35,009 bases of DNA from contig JAPPES010000072.1 of the NCBI GenBank assembly GCA_028824125.1, positions 1-35,009 on the forward strand. The letters run 5' to 3'. The translations under genes and the position numbers were made by a program. This DNA comes from Candidatus Poribacteria bacterium. Lineage in GTDB: Bacteria; Poribacteria; WGA-4E; WGA-3G. Of this stretch, positions 23,485 to 33,755 are shown one piece after another. The stretch's first letter is position 1; each line of letters opens with the position of its first letter. Below the pieces are notes generated by a model, which was given only the letters and a program-made list of their open reading frames with translations, had not been told where the DNA came from and did not search any database.

Positions 23485-26070
23485 ATGACATCTACTAAAT
23501 TCCAGAACATTCGGACAAAATGGGAAAAAAATAAGTTGCGGCACAAAGGCTTTTTTGAATTTCAGATAAAAATTCTGATCTTATCAATCCTGGTGATTTC
23601 AAACCAATTTCTACAAAATACTTTTGCCCAAGACTATACACGATGGAAATTGCCTGAAGGGGCTAAATTACGTCTTGGCAAGGGAAGTGTTGGTAATATC
23701 ACGTTTTCACCCGATGGCAATCGTTTGATCGTTGAAAGTTCCATGGGAATTTGGGTATATGATACACACACAGGTACGGAATTGAATTTAATTGCTGAGA
23801 ATCCTTCGAACATACTTGGTGTGAGTCCGGATGCCAGCATGTATGTTATTAGAGGATTAGACAATACAATACAATTGCGGAATATAACAGATGGTAGCCT
23901 TAAAGTAACCCTAAAAGGGAATACAGAAGATATTCATCTTATCGCCTTTAGTCCGGATGGTCGGATGCTTGCTGGTGCCAGGGACAAAAACATCCATCTT
24001 TGGAATCTTACTACTGGGGAACAAAATGCGACTCTTGAAGGACATACTGAATGGATAGTATCTATTGTCTTCAGTCCTGATGGCACAACCCTTGCAAGCA
24101 GAAGTTATGATAACACATTACGATTATGGGATGTTGCTACTGCTACACACAAAACAACTTTATCCAAGTATATGCGAGGAATACATTATCTTTTATTCAG
24201 TCCAGATGGCAACACGCTCATAAGTGGAGATACGAACTATGACGTACAGGTGTGGGATGTTAACACCGGACAAAAGAAAAAAGATTTTGATGCGCTATCG
24301 CTCCTGTGTATAGCTATAAGTCCGGATGGTAGCACGCTCGCAACCGGTGGTTTTTCAGGCTTGCATCTTTGGAATGTTGCTACGGGAACGCACATAGCTG
24401 AACTTGGTAGAAGTTTTTCATGGGTATTTTCAGTAGCGTTCAGTCCGGATGGTAGCACGCTCGCGAGTGGAGGCAGGGATGAACTATATCTGTGGGATGT
24501 TGAAAGTAGAACGCGCAAGATGTCTATTGACGGACATAGAAGAGGCGTTTCTGGAATGGCAATCAGTCCAAATGGTAATATACTTGCCACTTCCAGTTGG
24601 GAGAATATTCACTTGTGGGATCCTATCACAGGCGAATACAAAAAGTTGATTTATGGACGTGGATGGTTGACATCTCATTGGGATTTAGTTTTCAGTCCGG
24701 ATGGTAGCACGCTTGCAAGTTTAGCTTTTGGGGCAATTCATCTTTGGGACGTTTCCAGTACCACACATCTTGCTGCTCTTACCAAGTGGTATGGTCATGG
24801 GCAAAAAAGCACATCAACGGAAACTCAAGGTTATCAATCCATCATATTCAGTCCAGATGGCAAATTCATCGCTGCAGCACATGCAGACAAAACAGTCCAT
24901 TTATGGTATATGGGGCGGACCTATATAGACGCGCTTAAGGGACATACAGATGTGGTAACATCAATTGCTTTTAGTCGTGATAACCGGACCCTTGTCAGTG
25001 GAAGTTATGATGGTACAGTGCGTTTTTGGGATTTTACCTCCGGATCAAATATAGATACTTTCTCCGGACATACAGACAAAGTCCATAGTGTAGCATTTAA
25101 CCCGGATGAAAGCATAGTTGCCAGTGGAAGTGAGGATAACACGATTATTCTGTGGGATGTTACAACTGGTAATCCGCGGATTATCCATACTGAACACACC
25201 AACGGGATACATCAACTTACATTCAGTAATGATGGTAAAACACTCTTAAGTTGTGGGAATTGGGAAGATCCAATTATACAGATATGGGATGTTGCTACGG
25301 GTGAATTGATAACTAACATTACAGCACACACGCGTGGCGATCCCATTGTTGTCTTTAGTCCTGATGGGAGAACACTTATCAGTGGGAGTAGAGATAGTAC
25401 GATTCTTTTATGGGATTATACTTCGTTGTTAGGCACTGAAAATGAAATACAACAACTCGCTGAGGATGTGAATCGTGATGGAAGTATAAATCTACAAGAC
25501 CTTATTTCTGTAGCATCACAATTTGGGCAGCCGGGAAATGATAATGCAGCCGATGTCAACGAGGATGGTGTTATCAATATCGCGGATATCTTATTAGTTG
25601 CTGCTGCGCTTGCTAATGAGAATGGCGCACCTTCTATTAATTCAGTGTCTGATGAATTGATCCCCGCTGCAGAAGTAGAACAGTGGTTAAGTCAAACGTG
25701 GCGAGTCAACACCAATATACCAAAATTCCAGAAGGGTATTGCAGTGCTTGAACAACTCTTAAGCGTATTGACTCCAGAAAAGACAGCACTTTTATCCAAC
25801 TACCCGAACCCGTTTAACCCTGAAACTTGGATACCGTATCAGTTGGCAAAACCGGCTGATGTCACACTCCGCATCTATGCTACAGATGGACAGTTGGTTA
25901 GGACATTGGTATTAGGCAATCAACCAGTGGGAAACTATCAGAATCGGAATAAAGCAGCACATTGGGACGGGAAAAATGAGTTTGGTGAACCCGTCGCGAG
26001 CGGTGTCTACTTTTATACACTCTCTGCTGGAAACTTCACTTCAACACGGCGAATGGTCATACGAAAATAG
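23485..26070 (+). CDS. Secreted WD40 double-propeller protein, type A, with dockerin-like domain and sorting tail
   Basis: The 861-residue protein starts with a long N-terminal signal (hydrophobic about 29-46, ending TFAQ). A first blade, LPEGAKLRLGKGSVGNITFS, is followed by repeated FSPDG...LWD units. I count 14 blades, enough for two seven-bladed beta-propellers (to about residue 650). At about 659-712 there are two dockerin-type Ca-binding loops (DVNRDGSINLQDL and DVNEDGVINIADI). The C-terminal domain begins with NYPNPFNPETWIPYQL at 772 and ends RRMVIRK, as in FlgD-like/type IX sorting tails. It is probably exported and surface-attached and binds proteins or glycans. The partner is unknown. 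TAGGAG precedes the ATG and the next gene starts nine bases after the stop. Confidence 0.85.
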   Translation: MTSTKFQNIRTKWEKNKLRHKGFFEFQIKILILSILVISNQFLQNTFAQDYTRWKLPEGAKLRLGKGSVGNITFSPDGNRLIVESSMGIWVYDTHTGTELNLIAENPSNILGVSPDASMYVIRGLDNTIQLRNITDGSLKVTLKGNTEDIHLIAFSPDGRMLAGARDKNIHLWNLTTGEQNATLEGHTEWIVSIVFSPDGTTLASRSYDNTLRLWDVATATHKTTLSKYMRGIHYLLFSPDGNTLISGDTNYDVQVWDVNTGQKKKDFDALSLLCIAISPDGSTLATGGFSGLHLWNVATGTHIAELGRSFSWVFSVAFSPDGSTLASGGRDELYLWDVESRTRKMSIDGHRRGVSGMAISPNGNILATSSWENIHLWDPITGEYKKLIYGRGWLTSHWDLVFSPDGSTLASLAFGAIHLWDVSSTTHLAALTKWYGHGQKSTSTETQGYQSIIFSPDGKFIAAAHADKTVHLWYMGRTYIDALKGHTDVVTSIAFSRDNRTLVSGSYDGTVRFWDFTSGSNIDTFSGHTDKVHSVAFNPDESIVASGSEDNTIILWDVTTGNPRIIHTEHTNGIHQLTFSNDGKTLLSCGNWEDPIIQIWDVATGELITNITAHTRGDPIVVFSPDGRTLISGSRDSTILLWDYTSLLGTENEIQQLAEDVNRDGSINLQDLISVASQFGQPGNDNAADVNEDGVINIADILLVAAALANENGAPSINSVSDELIPAAEVEQWLSQTWRVNTNIPKFQKGIAVLEQLLSVLTPEKTALLSNYPNPFNPETWIPYQLAKPADVTLRIYATDGQLVRTLVLGNQPVGNYQNRNKAAHWDGKNEFGEPVASGVYFYTLSAGNFTSTRRMVIRK

Positions 26071-26079
26071 GAGACAAAA

Positions 26080-28689
26080 ATGAAAAAGATGCGATCCACC
26101 ATTTTACTGCTTGTTCTTATTTCAATTTGCTTTTCACCAAATGCTTCTTCGCAAGATTACATGCAATGGGGCTTGCCTGAAGGTGCAAAAATGCGCATCG
26201 GGAAAGGAGAGATATATGGCAATATCACTTTTTCTCCAGATAGTTCTTTGCTCGCAGTCCCGACTCGTATTGGGATTTGGCTCTATGATGGATTCACTGG
26301 CGAGGCACTCAATTTGCTATCACGTAATTTAGACTATGATGGATTCACTGGCGAGGCACTCTATTTCCTATCAAGTAATTTCGACTATTACTCCAAAATA
26401 GCATTCAGTCCTGATGGTAAAACACTTGCATGTAATAATACCTCCGAACTTTTTTTGTGGGATGTTGACACTGGTAATCTCAAACTAACTATATCTGAGC
26501 ACACCAGTTCTATCTCAAGTATAGTATTCAACCCTAATGGAAAAACGATCGCGACAAGTAGTAGGTATTATAGAGATGGAACAGTCAAGTTTTGGGATGT
26601 TTCAACCGGAGAACTGAAAAACACCCTTACGGTGCATGAGGGGGATATTGATACCATCGTTTTCAACCCAGATGGAACAGTTCTCGTTAGTTGTGGTTAT
26701 GAAGGGGAAGACACTACAATGAAATTATGGGATGTTGCTACTGGCGAACTCAAAGCAACATTTATATTAGCAGAAGATAGGTCTGTATACGATGCTAATA
26801 TCGCATTTAGTCCAGACGGCAGCACAATAGCAAGTTGTGGCGGTAGATGGGCCGCACATGTGAATCTGTGGGATATAACAAGTGGCACATTGAAAAACAC
26901 CCTTATAGGACACATAGGGGGGGTCAACGATGTAGCGTTTAGTCCGGATAGCAGCACCCTTGCGAGTGGTAGCATGGATAATACAGTGTGTCTGTGGGAT
27001 GTTTCTACAGGTAATTATAAGACGACGCTCATAACACATACTGACGACGTCGCGAGTGTTGCGTATAGTCCAGATGGAACCACTTTTGCGAGTCATAGTA
27101 AGGATGGAACTATCCTTCTGTGGGATGCAGAGAAACTTGAGCGAAGAACTACCATCACAGGACATATATCCGGTTTCTCACAGGTAGCGTTCAGTCCAGA
27201 TGGAACCACAATTGTGAGTGGAAGTAGGGATACAAAGGTGCGACTGTGGGATACGACAACTGGCAAAAACAAAAAAACCTTCATGGGGCACCTTGGTCCA
27301 GTTATATCGGTTGCCTTTAGTCCAGATGGGCGTACTATAGCCAGTAGCGGTGGCGTAATTTATGAGGATAGATGGTTTGCTGATGACTACCCGATAAGGT
27401 TATGGGATGTTCCCTCTGGATCCCAGAAAGCAATAATTGTTGGACATGAACGGGACATCCATCGTGTCACCTTCAGTCCGGATGGACGGGTTCTCACAAC
27501 TTATGCTTCTAACCTAAAACCCATTTTTTGGGATGCTGCCACAGGTGATTTTCTTTGGACGTTTACTGGAATTGAGAAAGGAGTTGGGGACATTACGTTC
27601 AGTCCGGATAGTCTCAAGTTCGTATATGGAGATAGTACCGGAATCCATTTGTGGGATTTCGCAAGTAGAAAACATATTACGACATTCACTGGTTCCATAC
27701 CCAAAACCAGCACTATCGTATTCAGTCCGGATGGGAACACAATTGCGGCTGGTGGGAGTGGTCAGGAAGTGCATTTGTGGAATGTTTACACTGGCGAGAG
27801 AAATACAATTATCACTGGGCATGTTGGCAAGTTTAAACATGTCCTTTTCAGTCCGGATGGGCAAACGCTCGTAACTACAAGTTTTTGGGGAGATGGAACA
27901 TTGCGGTTTTGGGATCCAGAAAATGGTGCACTCAAACTAATGCTCAAGAATATACCAGATGGTGAGTATAACCTTGCAATTAGCCCCGATGGTCAGACGC
28001 TCGCACTATCGGTCGATGCGGGAATTATACTATTGTGGGACTATGCTTCCTTAATCAATCCATCAACTTCAACTCATGAAGCAGATGTAAATAAAGATGG
28101 TGTTGTTGATGTTTCCGATTTGGTGGTTGTTGCCGCGAACTTCGGGAAAACAGGTCCAAACGATGCAGATGTAAATGAAGATGGTGTTGTAAACATTGCT
28201 GATCTTATCAAAGTTGCTGCCGCGTTGGATAACGCCGCAGCAGCGCCTTCGGTAATAAATCGTAATCAGAAGTTCGCTCCTACAAGAGCGGATGTACAGA
28301 AATGGCTTACCCAAGCACAGCAATTGAACCTTACAGATATAACATCACAAAAAGGTATCCGTTTTCTTGAGCAACTCTTGCTTATATTAACACCAAAAAA
28401 GACAGCACTTCTCCCAAACTATCCGAATCCCTTTAACCCAGAAACTTGGATACCTTATCAGTTGGCAGCACCAGCAGATGTAACGATCCAGATTTATTCT
28501 TCTGCAGGGCAGTTGATCCGCACTTTAGATATGGGACATCAGTCTGCGGGACTCTATCAGCAGCGGAACCTTGCAGCACATTGGGACGGAAAAAATGAAC
28601 TTGGTGAACTTGTTGCGAGTGGTGTCTATTTCTATACGCTTACAGCGGGAGAATTTTCATTAACGCGACGAATGGTTATCCAAAAATAG
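26080..28689 (+). CDS. Secreted WD40 double-propeller protein, type B, with dockerin-like domain and sorting tail
   Basis: 869 residues with a signal peptide ending NASSQ. The first blade has the type-B form (LPEGAKMRIGKGEIYGNITFS). There are 14 WD units by my count. The dockerin-like pair is at about 668-715 (DVNKDGVVDVSDL, DVNEDGVVNIADL). A type-B linker APTRADVQKWLTQAQQL is followed by the tail from N780 (NYPNPFNP) ending RRMVIQK. A 17-residue (51-bp) tandem duplication, YDGFTGEAL, occurs in blade 1 (26284-26334 repeated from 26335). The closest relative here is the gene at 31208. It is translated from TAGGAG fused to the previous stop codon, so translational coupling is likely. Confidence 0.85.
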   Translation: MKKMRSTILLLVLISICFSPNASSQDYMQWGLPEGAKMRIGKGEIYGNITFSPDSSLLAVPTRIGIWLYDGFTGEALNLLSRNLDYDGFTGEALYFLSSNFDYYSKIAFSPDGKTLACNNTSELFLWDVDTGNLKLTISEHTSSISSIVFNPNGKTIATSSRYYRDGTVKFWDVSTGELKNTLTVHEGDIDTIVFNPDGTVLVSCGYEGEDTTMKLWDVATGELKATFILAEDRSVYDANIAFSPDGSTIASCGGRWAAHVNLWDITSGTLKNTLIGHIGGVNDVAFSPDSSTLASGSMDNTVCLWDVSTGNYKTTLITHTDDVASVAYSPDGTTFASHSKDGTILLWDAEKLERRTTITGHISGFSQVAFSPDGTTIVSGSRDTKVRLWDTTTGKNKKTFMGHLGPVISVAFSPDGRTIASSGGVIYEDRWFADDYPIRLWDVPSGSQKAIIVGHERDIHRVTFSPDGRVLTTYASNLKPIFWDAATGDFLWTFTGIEKGVGDITFSPDSLKFVYGDSTGIHLWDFASRKHITTFTGSIPKTSTIVFSPDGNTIAAGGSGQEVHLWNVYTGERNTIITGHVGKFKHVLFSPDGQTLVTTSFWGDGTLRFWDPENGALKLMLKNIPDGEYNLAISPDGQTLALSVDAGIILLWDYASLINPSTSTHEADVNKDGVVDVSDLVVVAANFGKTGPNDADVNEDGVVNIADLIKVAAALDNAAAAPSVINRNQKFAPTRADVQKWLTQAQQLNLTDITSQKGIRFLEQLLLILTPKKTALLPNYPNPFNPETWIPYQLAAPADVTIQIYSSAGQLIRTLDMGHQSAGLYQQRNLAAHWDGKNELGELVASGVYFYTLTAGEFSLTRRMVIQK
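26284..26385 (+). repeat. 51-bp tandem duplication within the type-B WD40 gene
   Basis: The segment encoding YDGFTGEALNLLSRNLD is followed directly by a slightly diverged copy, YDGFTGEALYFLSSNFD. The sister gene at 31208 has a single copy (YDGRTGEELRLLTGN), so this looks like a lineage-specific in-frame duplication. Confidence 0.85.
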
Positions 28690-28700
28690 GAGATAAAAAA

Positions 28701-31196
28701 ATGAAAACTATACAACTTTTGACTTTAATATTCCTGTTCATATCAACCCTTTTTCTTCCAAGTACCTTTGGGCAAGACGCTTCAAATTGGGATTTGCCTG
28801 AAGGGGCAATAGCCCGTCTCGGCAAAGGAGCGCTTGGAAGTGTAAGATATTCCCCCGATGGGAATCAATTAATTGTTAGAAGTGCGATCGGTATTTGGAT
28901 TTATGATGCACACACAAGCGTTGAACTGGATTTTATCTCCGAGAATGACACTGACATTCTCGGATTGAGTCGAGACACTCAGACATTTGCCAGTTTAGGT
29001 TCAGACAATACGTTGCAGCTCCGTAGTTTCCCTGATGGAGATCTTAAAATAACTCTGAATGGAGATGCGGAAGAAATTAGTCGTGTCAGCTTTAGTCCGG
29101 ATGATCGCACGCTTGCTGGTAGTGCCGGAAAAGAGATTTATCTTTGGGATGTTGCTACGGGGGAACAAATAGCTACGCTCTCGGCACATAATCGATCAAT
29201 AACCTCGTTTACCTTTAGCCCCGATGGAGCAGCGTTTGCGAGTGCAAGTTGGGATGGTAATATTCATATATGGAATGCTGCCACAGGTGCTTATCAAACA
29301 TCTTTAATGCCCTATACCGGATCACTTTCCTCAATTACCTTTAGTCCTGATGGAAAGACATTAGCCAGTTCAAGTTTTAACAATAGGAAAGTGGTATTTT
29401 GGGATGTGGACACGTGGGAACCGAAAGGCACATTAAATTTGCATTCGGGGTCTTATGTCACCTTCAGTCCTGACGGTAAAAGCCTTATCACTAAGGGGTC
29501 GTGGGGGAGATTATATCTGTGGGATATTGCTTCTGGAACGCTGAAAACAGAACTTACTGGGCATGTGTCACGTGTTTCATCAGTTGCCTTCAGTCCCGAT
29601 GGTAATACGCTTGCGAGTTGCAGTTCAGATCAATTGTATCTGTGGGATTGGAGAAGTGGTGAACAGAAGATGTCTATTTCGGGGCATACTAAAAGCATAT
29701 ATGCAATTGCTTTTAGTCCAGATAATGGCATTCTTGCCACAGGTAGCCGAGGCGAGATCAACCTTTGGGATGTTGCCACAGGAACACACAAAACCGAACT
29801 CTTTGATGATGATTGGTCACATAATTTCAGCTTGACATTTAGTCCAGACAGTAGAATCCTCGCAAGTGAAATCGGTTGGCGCATCCGTCTGTGGGATATA
29901 ACCACTGAAATACATCAAGCTACAATCAATGGATATCGGGGCAGTAGCGCATCGGGTTCAGGCGTCAGTTCAATGGCCTTCAGTCCTAATGGTAAATATT
30001 TCGCAAGTGCAAGTAGTTATTCAACGATCCTACTATGGTATTCTGGTCGTATATTCAAAAGCGAGCTTGATGGACACACTGACAGTGTTAATTCAGTTGA
30101 CTTTAGTTACCACAGTCGCACCCTTGCCAGTGGCAGTGACGATCACACGGTACGTCTTTGGGATGTAATAACTGATACACTCATTGACACCTTCAAAGGA
30201 CATACAGATGAAGTTCATAGTGTAAAATTTAGTCCTGATGCAAGCATCCTTGCAAGTGGTAGTAAGGATGGTACCATAATATTGTGGGATGTTGGAACAG
30301 GTGAACTTTTAACTTCACTCACTGGACATCCAGAAGGCGTGAATAATGTTGCATTCAGTGTGGATGGTAAAACACTCGCAAGTAGTGGATGGTGGTATGA
30401 TAATACCGTGTATCTTTGGGATGTTGCAACTGGTCAAAGGAAAGATGTTCTCTACGGACATACGGGTAGTGTCTACGATATCGCCTTCAGTCCAGATGGA
30501 AAGACACTTGCCAGTGGAAGTACGGATGGAACGGTGCTCTTATGGAATTTCACATCTGAAACTTCAGATGGCACTTCAAAGTTAGCAGAGGATGTTAATG
30601 ACGATGGCATAGTAGATATTCAGGACCTTATTTTTGTTGCTTCGCAATTCGGACAGCCGGGAGCTGACAATGCTGCTGATGTCAACGGAGACGGTGTTGT
30701 CGACATTACAGATATTTTAACAGTTGCAGCTGCACTTCAAAATGCAAATGGCGCTCCGGCAAAATATTCTCAATCCGTAGAATTGCTTACCGCTGCGGAA
30801 GTACAACAATGGCTAAGTCAAGCGCGACAGGTTAACAGCAAAACTCCTTCTATCAAAAGAGGTATTGTTATGCTTGAACATCTTTTAGCCGTGTTGACAC
30901 CGAAAAAGACGATGCTATTGAATAATTATCCTAACCCGTTCAATCCAGAAACATGGATACCTTATCAGTTAGCTGAAAACGCGGATGTGAAACTACGCAT
31001 CTATTCTGCTGACGGAAAGTTGATTCGAACACTATTGTTAGGACATCAACCTGCTGGACTTTATCAGAGTCAGAATCGAGCAGCATATTGGGATGGAAAA
31101 AATGAATTGGGTGAACTTGTAGCAAGTGGAATCTATTTCTATACACTGTCTACTGGGAAGTTCTCGGCAACACAGCGTATGATCATACGTAAATAG
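28701..31196 (+). CDS. Secreted WD40 double-propeller protein, type A, second copy
   Basis: 831 residues with a signal peptide ending TFGQ. The type-A first blade is LPEGAIARLGKGALGSVRYS, and a second blade lacks the terminal Trp (LRSFPDGD), as in the gene at 23485 (LRNITDGS). I count 14 WD units. Dockerin-like loops lie at about 630-683 (DVNDDGIVDIQDL, DVNGDGVVDITDI). The tail begins at N742 and ends QRMIIRK. The linker TAAEVQQWLSQARQV is of type A. It starts 11 bases after the type-B stop codon, again with TAGGAG. It should be exported like its neighbours and likely differs in binding specificity because blade surfaces diverge more than the tail. Confidence 0.85.
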   Translation: MKTIQLLTLIFLFISTLFLPSTFGQDASNWDLPEGAIARLGKGALGSVRYSPDGNQLIVRSAIGIWIYDAHTSVELDFISENDTDILGLSRDTQTFASLGSDNTLQLRSFPDGDLKITLNGDAEEISRVSFSPDDRTLAGSAGKEIYLWDVATGEQIATLSAHNRSITSFTFSPDGAAFASASWDGNIHIWNAATGAYQTSLMPYTGSLSSITFSPDGKTLASSSFNNRKVVFWDVDTWEPKGTLNLHSGSYVTFSPDGKSLITKGSWGRLYLWDIASGTLKTELTGHVSRVSSVAFSPDGNTLASCSSDQLYLWDWRSGEQKMSISGHTKSIYAIAFSPDNGILATGSRGEINLWDVATGTHKTELFDDDWSHNFSLTFSPDSRILASEIGWRIRLWDITTEIHQATINGYRGSSASGSGVSSMAFSPNGKYFASASSYSTILLWYSGRIFKSELDGHTDSVNSVDFSYHSRTLASGSDDHTVRLWDVITDTLIDTFKGHTDEVHSVKFSPDASILASGSKDGTIILWDVGTGELLTSLTGHPEGVNNVAFSVDGKTLASSGWWYDNTVYLWDVATGQRKDVLYGHTGSVYDIAFSPDGKTLASGSTDGTVLLWNFTSETSDGTSKLAEDVNDDGIVDIQDLIFVASQFGQPGADNAADVNGDGVVDITDILTVAAALQNANGAPAKYSQSVELLTAAEVQQWLSQARQVNSKTPSIKRGIVMLEHLLAVLTPKKTMLLNNYPNPFNPETWIPYQLAENADVKLRIYSADGKLIRTLLLGHQPAGLYQSQNRAAYWDGKNELGELVASGIYFYTLSTGKFSATQRMIIRK

Positions 31197-31207
31197 GAGG
31201 AAAATTG

Positions 31208-33745
31208 ATGAAAACGATGCGACTCCCGATTTTAATATTATTGATCATTTCAACGCTATTTCTACCGACCACATTTGCACAAGATTACAATCAATGGGGA
31301 CTTCCCGATGGAGCAATAATGCGTATCGGGAAAGGTAGAATAAATAGCAATATAGTATTCTCTCCTGATAATGCGTTACTCGCCGTTGGAAGTTCTATCG
31401 GCGTATGGATTTATGATGGACGTACAGGTGAGGAGTTGAGATTGCTGACAGGAAATACAACTACAATAAGATGCATTGCTTTTAGCATAGATGGACGTTA
31501 CGTAGCCGCTGGTAGTTCTGGGGAGGTGCATCTCTGGAATGTTGAAACAGGAACACTCAAAACAACCTTAACAGAGCATACAGGCTATGTCTCTGGCATT
31601 GCGTTCAGTCCTGATGAAACCACACTCGCGAGTAGTGGATACTATAAGGATGAGACAATAAAGTTTTGGGACATTGAAACGGGAACACTCAAATCTTCCA
31701 TAGATGGGATTGCTGGAAAGATTACCACTGTTGCGTATAGTCCTAATGGCAGAATCTTGGCAAGTGGTGGAGCAACTGATGATCACACAATCGAACTCTG
31801 GGACGTTGCTACAGAAACACTCATTACAACTTTGATAGGACATACAGACGATGTTTCCGACATTGCGTTCAGTCCTGATGGGCAAATCCTCGCAAGTGCT
31901 GGAGGCTGGTTAGATGAAACGGTGCGACTCTGGGATGTCGCTACAGGAGATTTGAAAGTAACCTTCTACGGACATTTTGAAGATGTAAGAAGCGTTGCGT
32001 TCAGCCCTGATGGGGCCACACTTGCCAGTGCCGGTGAAGATGGTGTCGTATGTCTATGGGATGTAGCGAGTGAAAGGTTCAAGACTGCCCTGTTTGCACA
32101 CAAAGGTGGTGTCGTGAGTGTTGCGTTTAGTCCCGATGGGCGTACCTTCGCCAGTGGTAGTTGGGATGGCAACTTAATACTGTGGGATGCGGAGAGTTTT
32201 GAACCGATAAAAACTATCAATGGACATATTGTGGATTTCTCCAGTATTGTCTTCAGTCCCGATGGACGCACCCTTGTAAGCGGCGGATGGGATAGAAACA
32301 TACAACTGTGGGATACTGCAACTGGTAAAAACAAAGCAACTCTAATAGGACATGTAGGTGGTATTGAATCAGTAGCCTTTAGTTCCGATGGACGCACCCT
32401 CGCGAGTGGTGCTGGCTTTAGTTCTATAACCAGTATATTTTCGGATGATTACACGGTAAAATTATGGGATGTAGTCTCTGAAACACATATTACAACAATC
32501 CTTGGGCATAATAGAAGTGTCAATAGCGTTGCCTTCAGTCCGGATGGGCGAACATTGGCTACAGGAAGCTCTGATAATAGAGTATGTCTGTGGGACGCTA
32601 CGACAGGCTACCATCTGGCAACATATCCCGGTCATCCAGAAAGGGTTTATAGCCTCGCTTTCAGTCCGGATGGGGGGACACTCGCATTTGGAGGAGGCGA
32701 CTATAAAGTCCACCTTTGGAATATTAACAGTAGATACAGTCAAGAAACATATTTCAACCACACTTATGTTATTTCAAGCATTGCTTTTAGCCCAGATGGA
32801 AGAACACTTGCAGGTGCGGGTGGTAGACAAATCCGTCTCTGGGATATTCTTACCGGTGAACTAAAAACAACTATCGGTGATCATTCTGTCAGTTTCAGTA
32901 GTATCGCGTTCAGTCCTGACGGCAAGACTCTTGTAAGCGGAGGTGGTTATGGTGACTCAACAGTGCATCTGTGGAATCCTGCTAATGGGGAACAGATTGC
33001 TGTTTTTCAAGGACATAAGAGTAGAGTTTCGGACGTTGCAATAAGTCGGGATGGTAGTCTCCTTGCAACTGCAAGTAGTGATGGCACAATTCTTTTTTGG
33101 GATTTTACCTCTATAATTAAATCCCTATCTTTAGAAGTAGACATCAATGGTGATGGTGTTGAGGATGTTTATGATTTGGTTGTTGTCGCCGCAAACTTCG
33201 GACAAACATGCCCAAATCCTGCGGATGTAAATGGTGACGGTGTTGTTAATATTGCGGATCTTATCAAAGTTGCTGCAGCGTTGGATAATGATGCCGCAGC
33301 GCCTATGGCATTGCGTTATAACCTGAAGTTTGCTCCTACAAGAGCGGATGTACAGAAATGGCTTACCCAAGCACAACAATTGAGCCTGAAAGATACAACC
33401 TCACAAAGAGGTATTCGTTTTCTTGAACAGTTGTTAGTAGTTTTGACACCGCAAAAGACTACTCTGTTGCCTAATTATCCTAATCCTTTCAACCCGGAAA
33501 CTTGGATACCGTATCAGTTGGCAGAACCCGTTGATGTATCAATCCAGATTTATTCTTCTAATGGACAGTTGGTTCGCACTTTAGATATGGGACATCAGCC
33601 TGCAGGTATCTATCAGAAACGTAACCGTGCAGCATATTGGGATGGAAAAAATGAGATCGGTGAACCTGTTGCGAGTGGTGTCTATTTCTACAAACTCTCT
33701 GCTGGACAGTTCACTGCGACACGACGAATGGTCATACGCAAATAG
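31208..33745 (+). CDS. Secreted WD40 double-propeller protein, type B, second copy
   Basis: From the ATG at 31208 (preferred to an adjacent TTG at 31205, because AGGAGG sits about eight bases upstream of the ATG) the protein has 845 residues. It has a signal peptide ending TFAQ, the type-B first blade (LPDGAIMRIGKGRINSNIVFS) and 14 WD units by my count. The dockerin-like pair is at about 644-690, with a variant first loop (DINGDGVEDVYDL). A linker APTRADVQKWLTQAQQL is shared with the gene at 26080. The sorting tail runs from N756 and ends RRMVIRK. The next gene follows ten bases after the stop, whose TAG is part of TAGGAG. Confidence 0.85.
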   Translation: MKTMRLPILILLIISTLFLPTTFAQDYNQWGLPDGAIMRIGKGRINSNIVFSPDNALLAVGSSIGVWIYDGRTGEELRLLTGNTTTIRCIAFSIDGRYVAAGSSGEVHLWNVETGTLKTTLTEHTGYVSGIAFSPDETTLASSGYYKDETIKFWDIETGTLKSSIDGIAGKITTVAYSPNGRILASGGATDDHTIELWDVATETLITTLIGHTDDVSDIAFSPDGQILASAGGWLDETVRLWDVATGDLKVTFYGHFEDVRSVAFSPDGATLASAGEDGVVCLWDVASERFKTALFAHKGGVVSVAFSPDGRTFASGSWDGNLILWDAESFEPIKTINGHIVDFSSIVFSPDGRTLVSGGWDRNIQLWDTATGKNKATLIGHVGGIESVAFSSDGRTLASGAGFSSITSIFSDDYTVKLWDVVSETHITTILGHNRSVNSVAFSPDGRTLATGSSDNRVCLWDATTGYHLATYPGHPERVYSLAFSPDGGTLAFGGGDYKVHLWNINSRYSQETYFNHTYVISSIAFSPDGRTLAGAGGRQIRLWDILTGELKTTIGDHSVSFSSIAFSPDGKTLVSGGGYGDSTVHLWNPANGEQIAVFQGHKSRVSDVAISRDGSLLATASSDGTILFWDFTSIIKSLSLEVDINGDGVEDVYDLVVVAANFGQTCPNPADVNGDGVVNIADLIKVAAALDNDAAAPMALRYNLKFAPTRADVQKWLTQAQQLSLKDTTSQRGIRFLEQLLVVLTPQKTTLLPNYPNPFNPETWIPYQLAEPVDVSIQIYSSNGQLVRTLDMGHQPAGIYQKRNRAAYWDGKNEIGEPVASGVYFYKLSAGQFTATRRMVIRK

Positions 33746-33755
33746 GAGAAAAACA

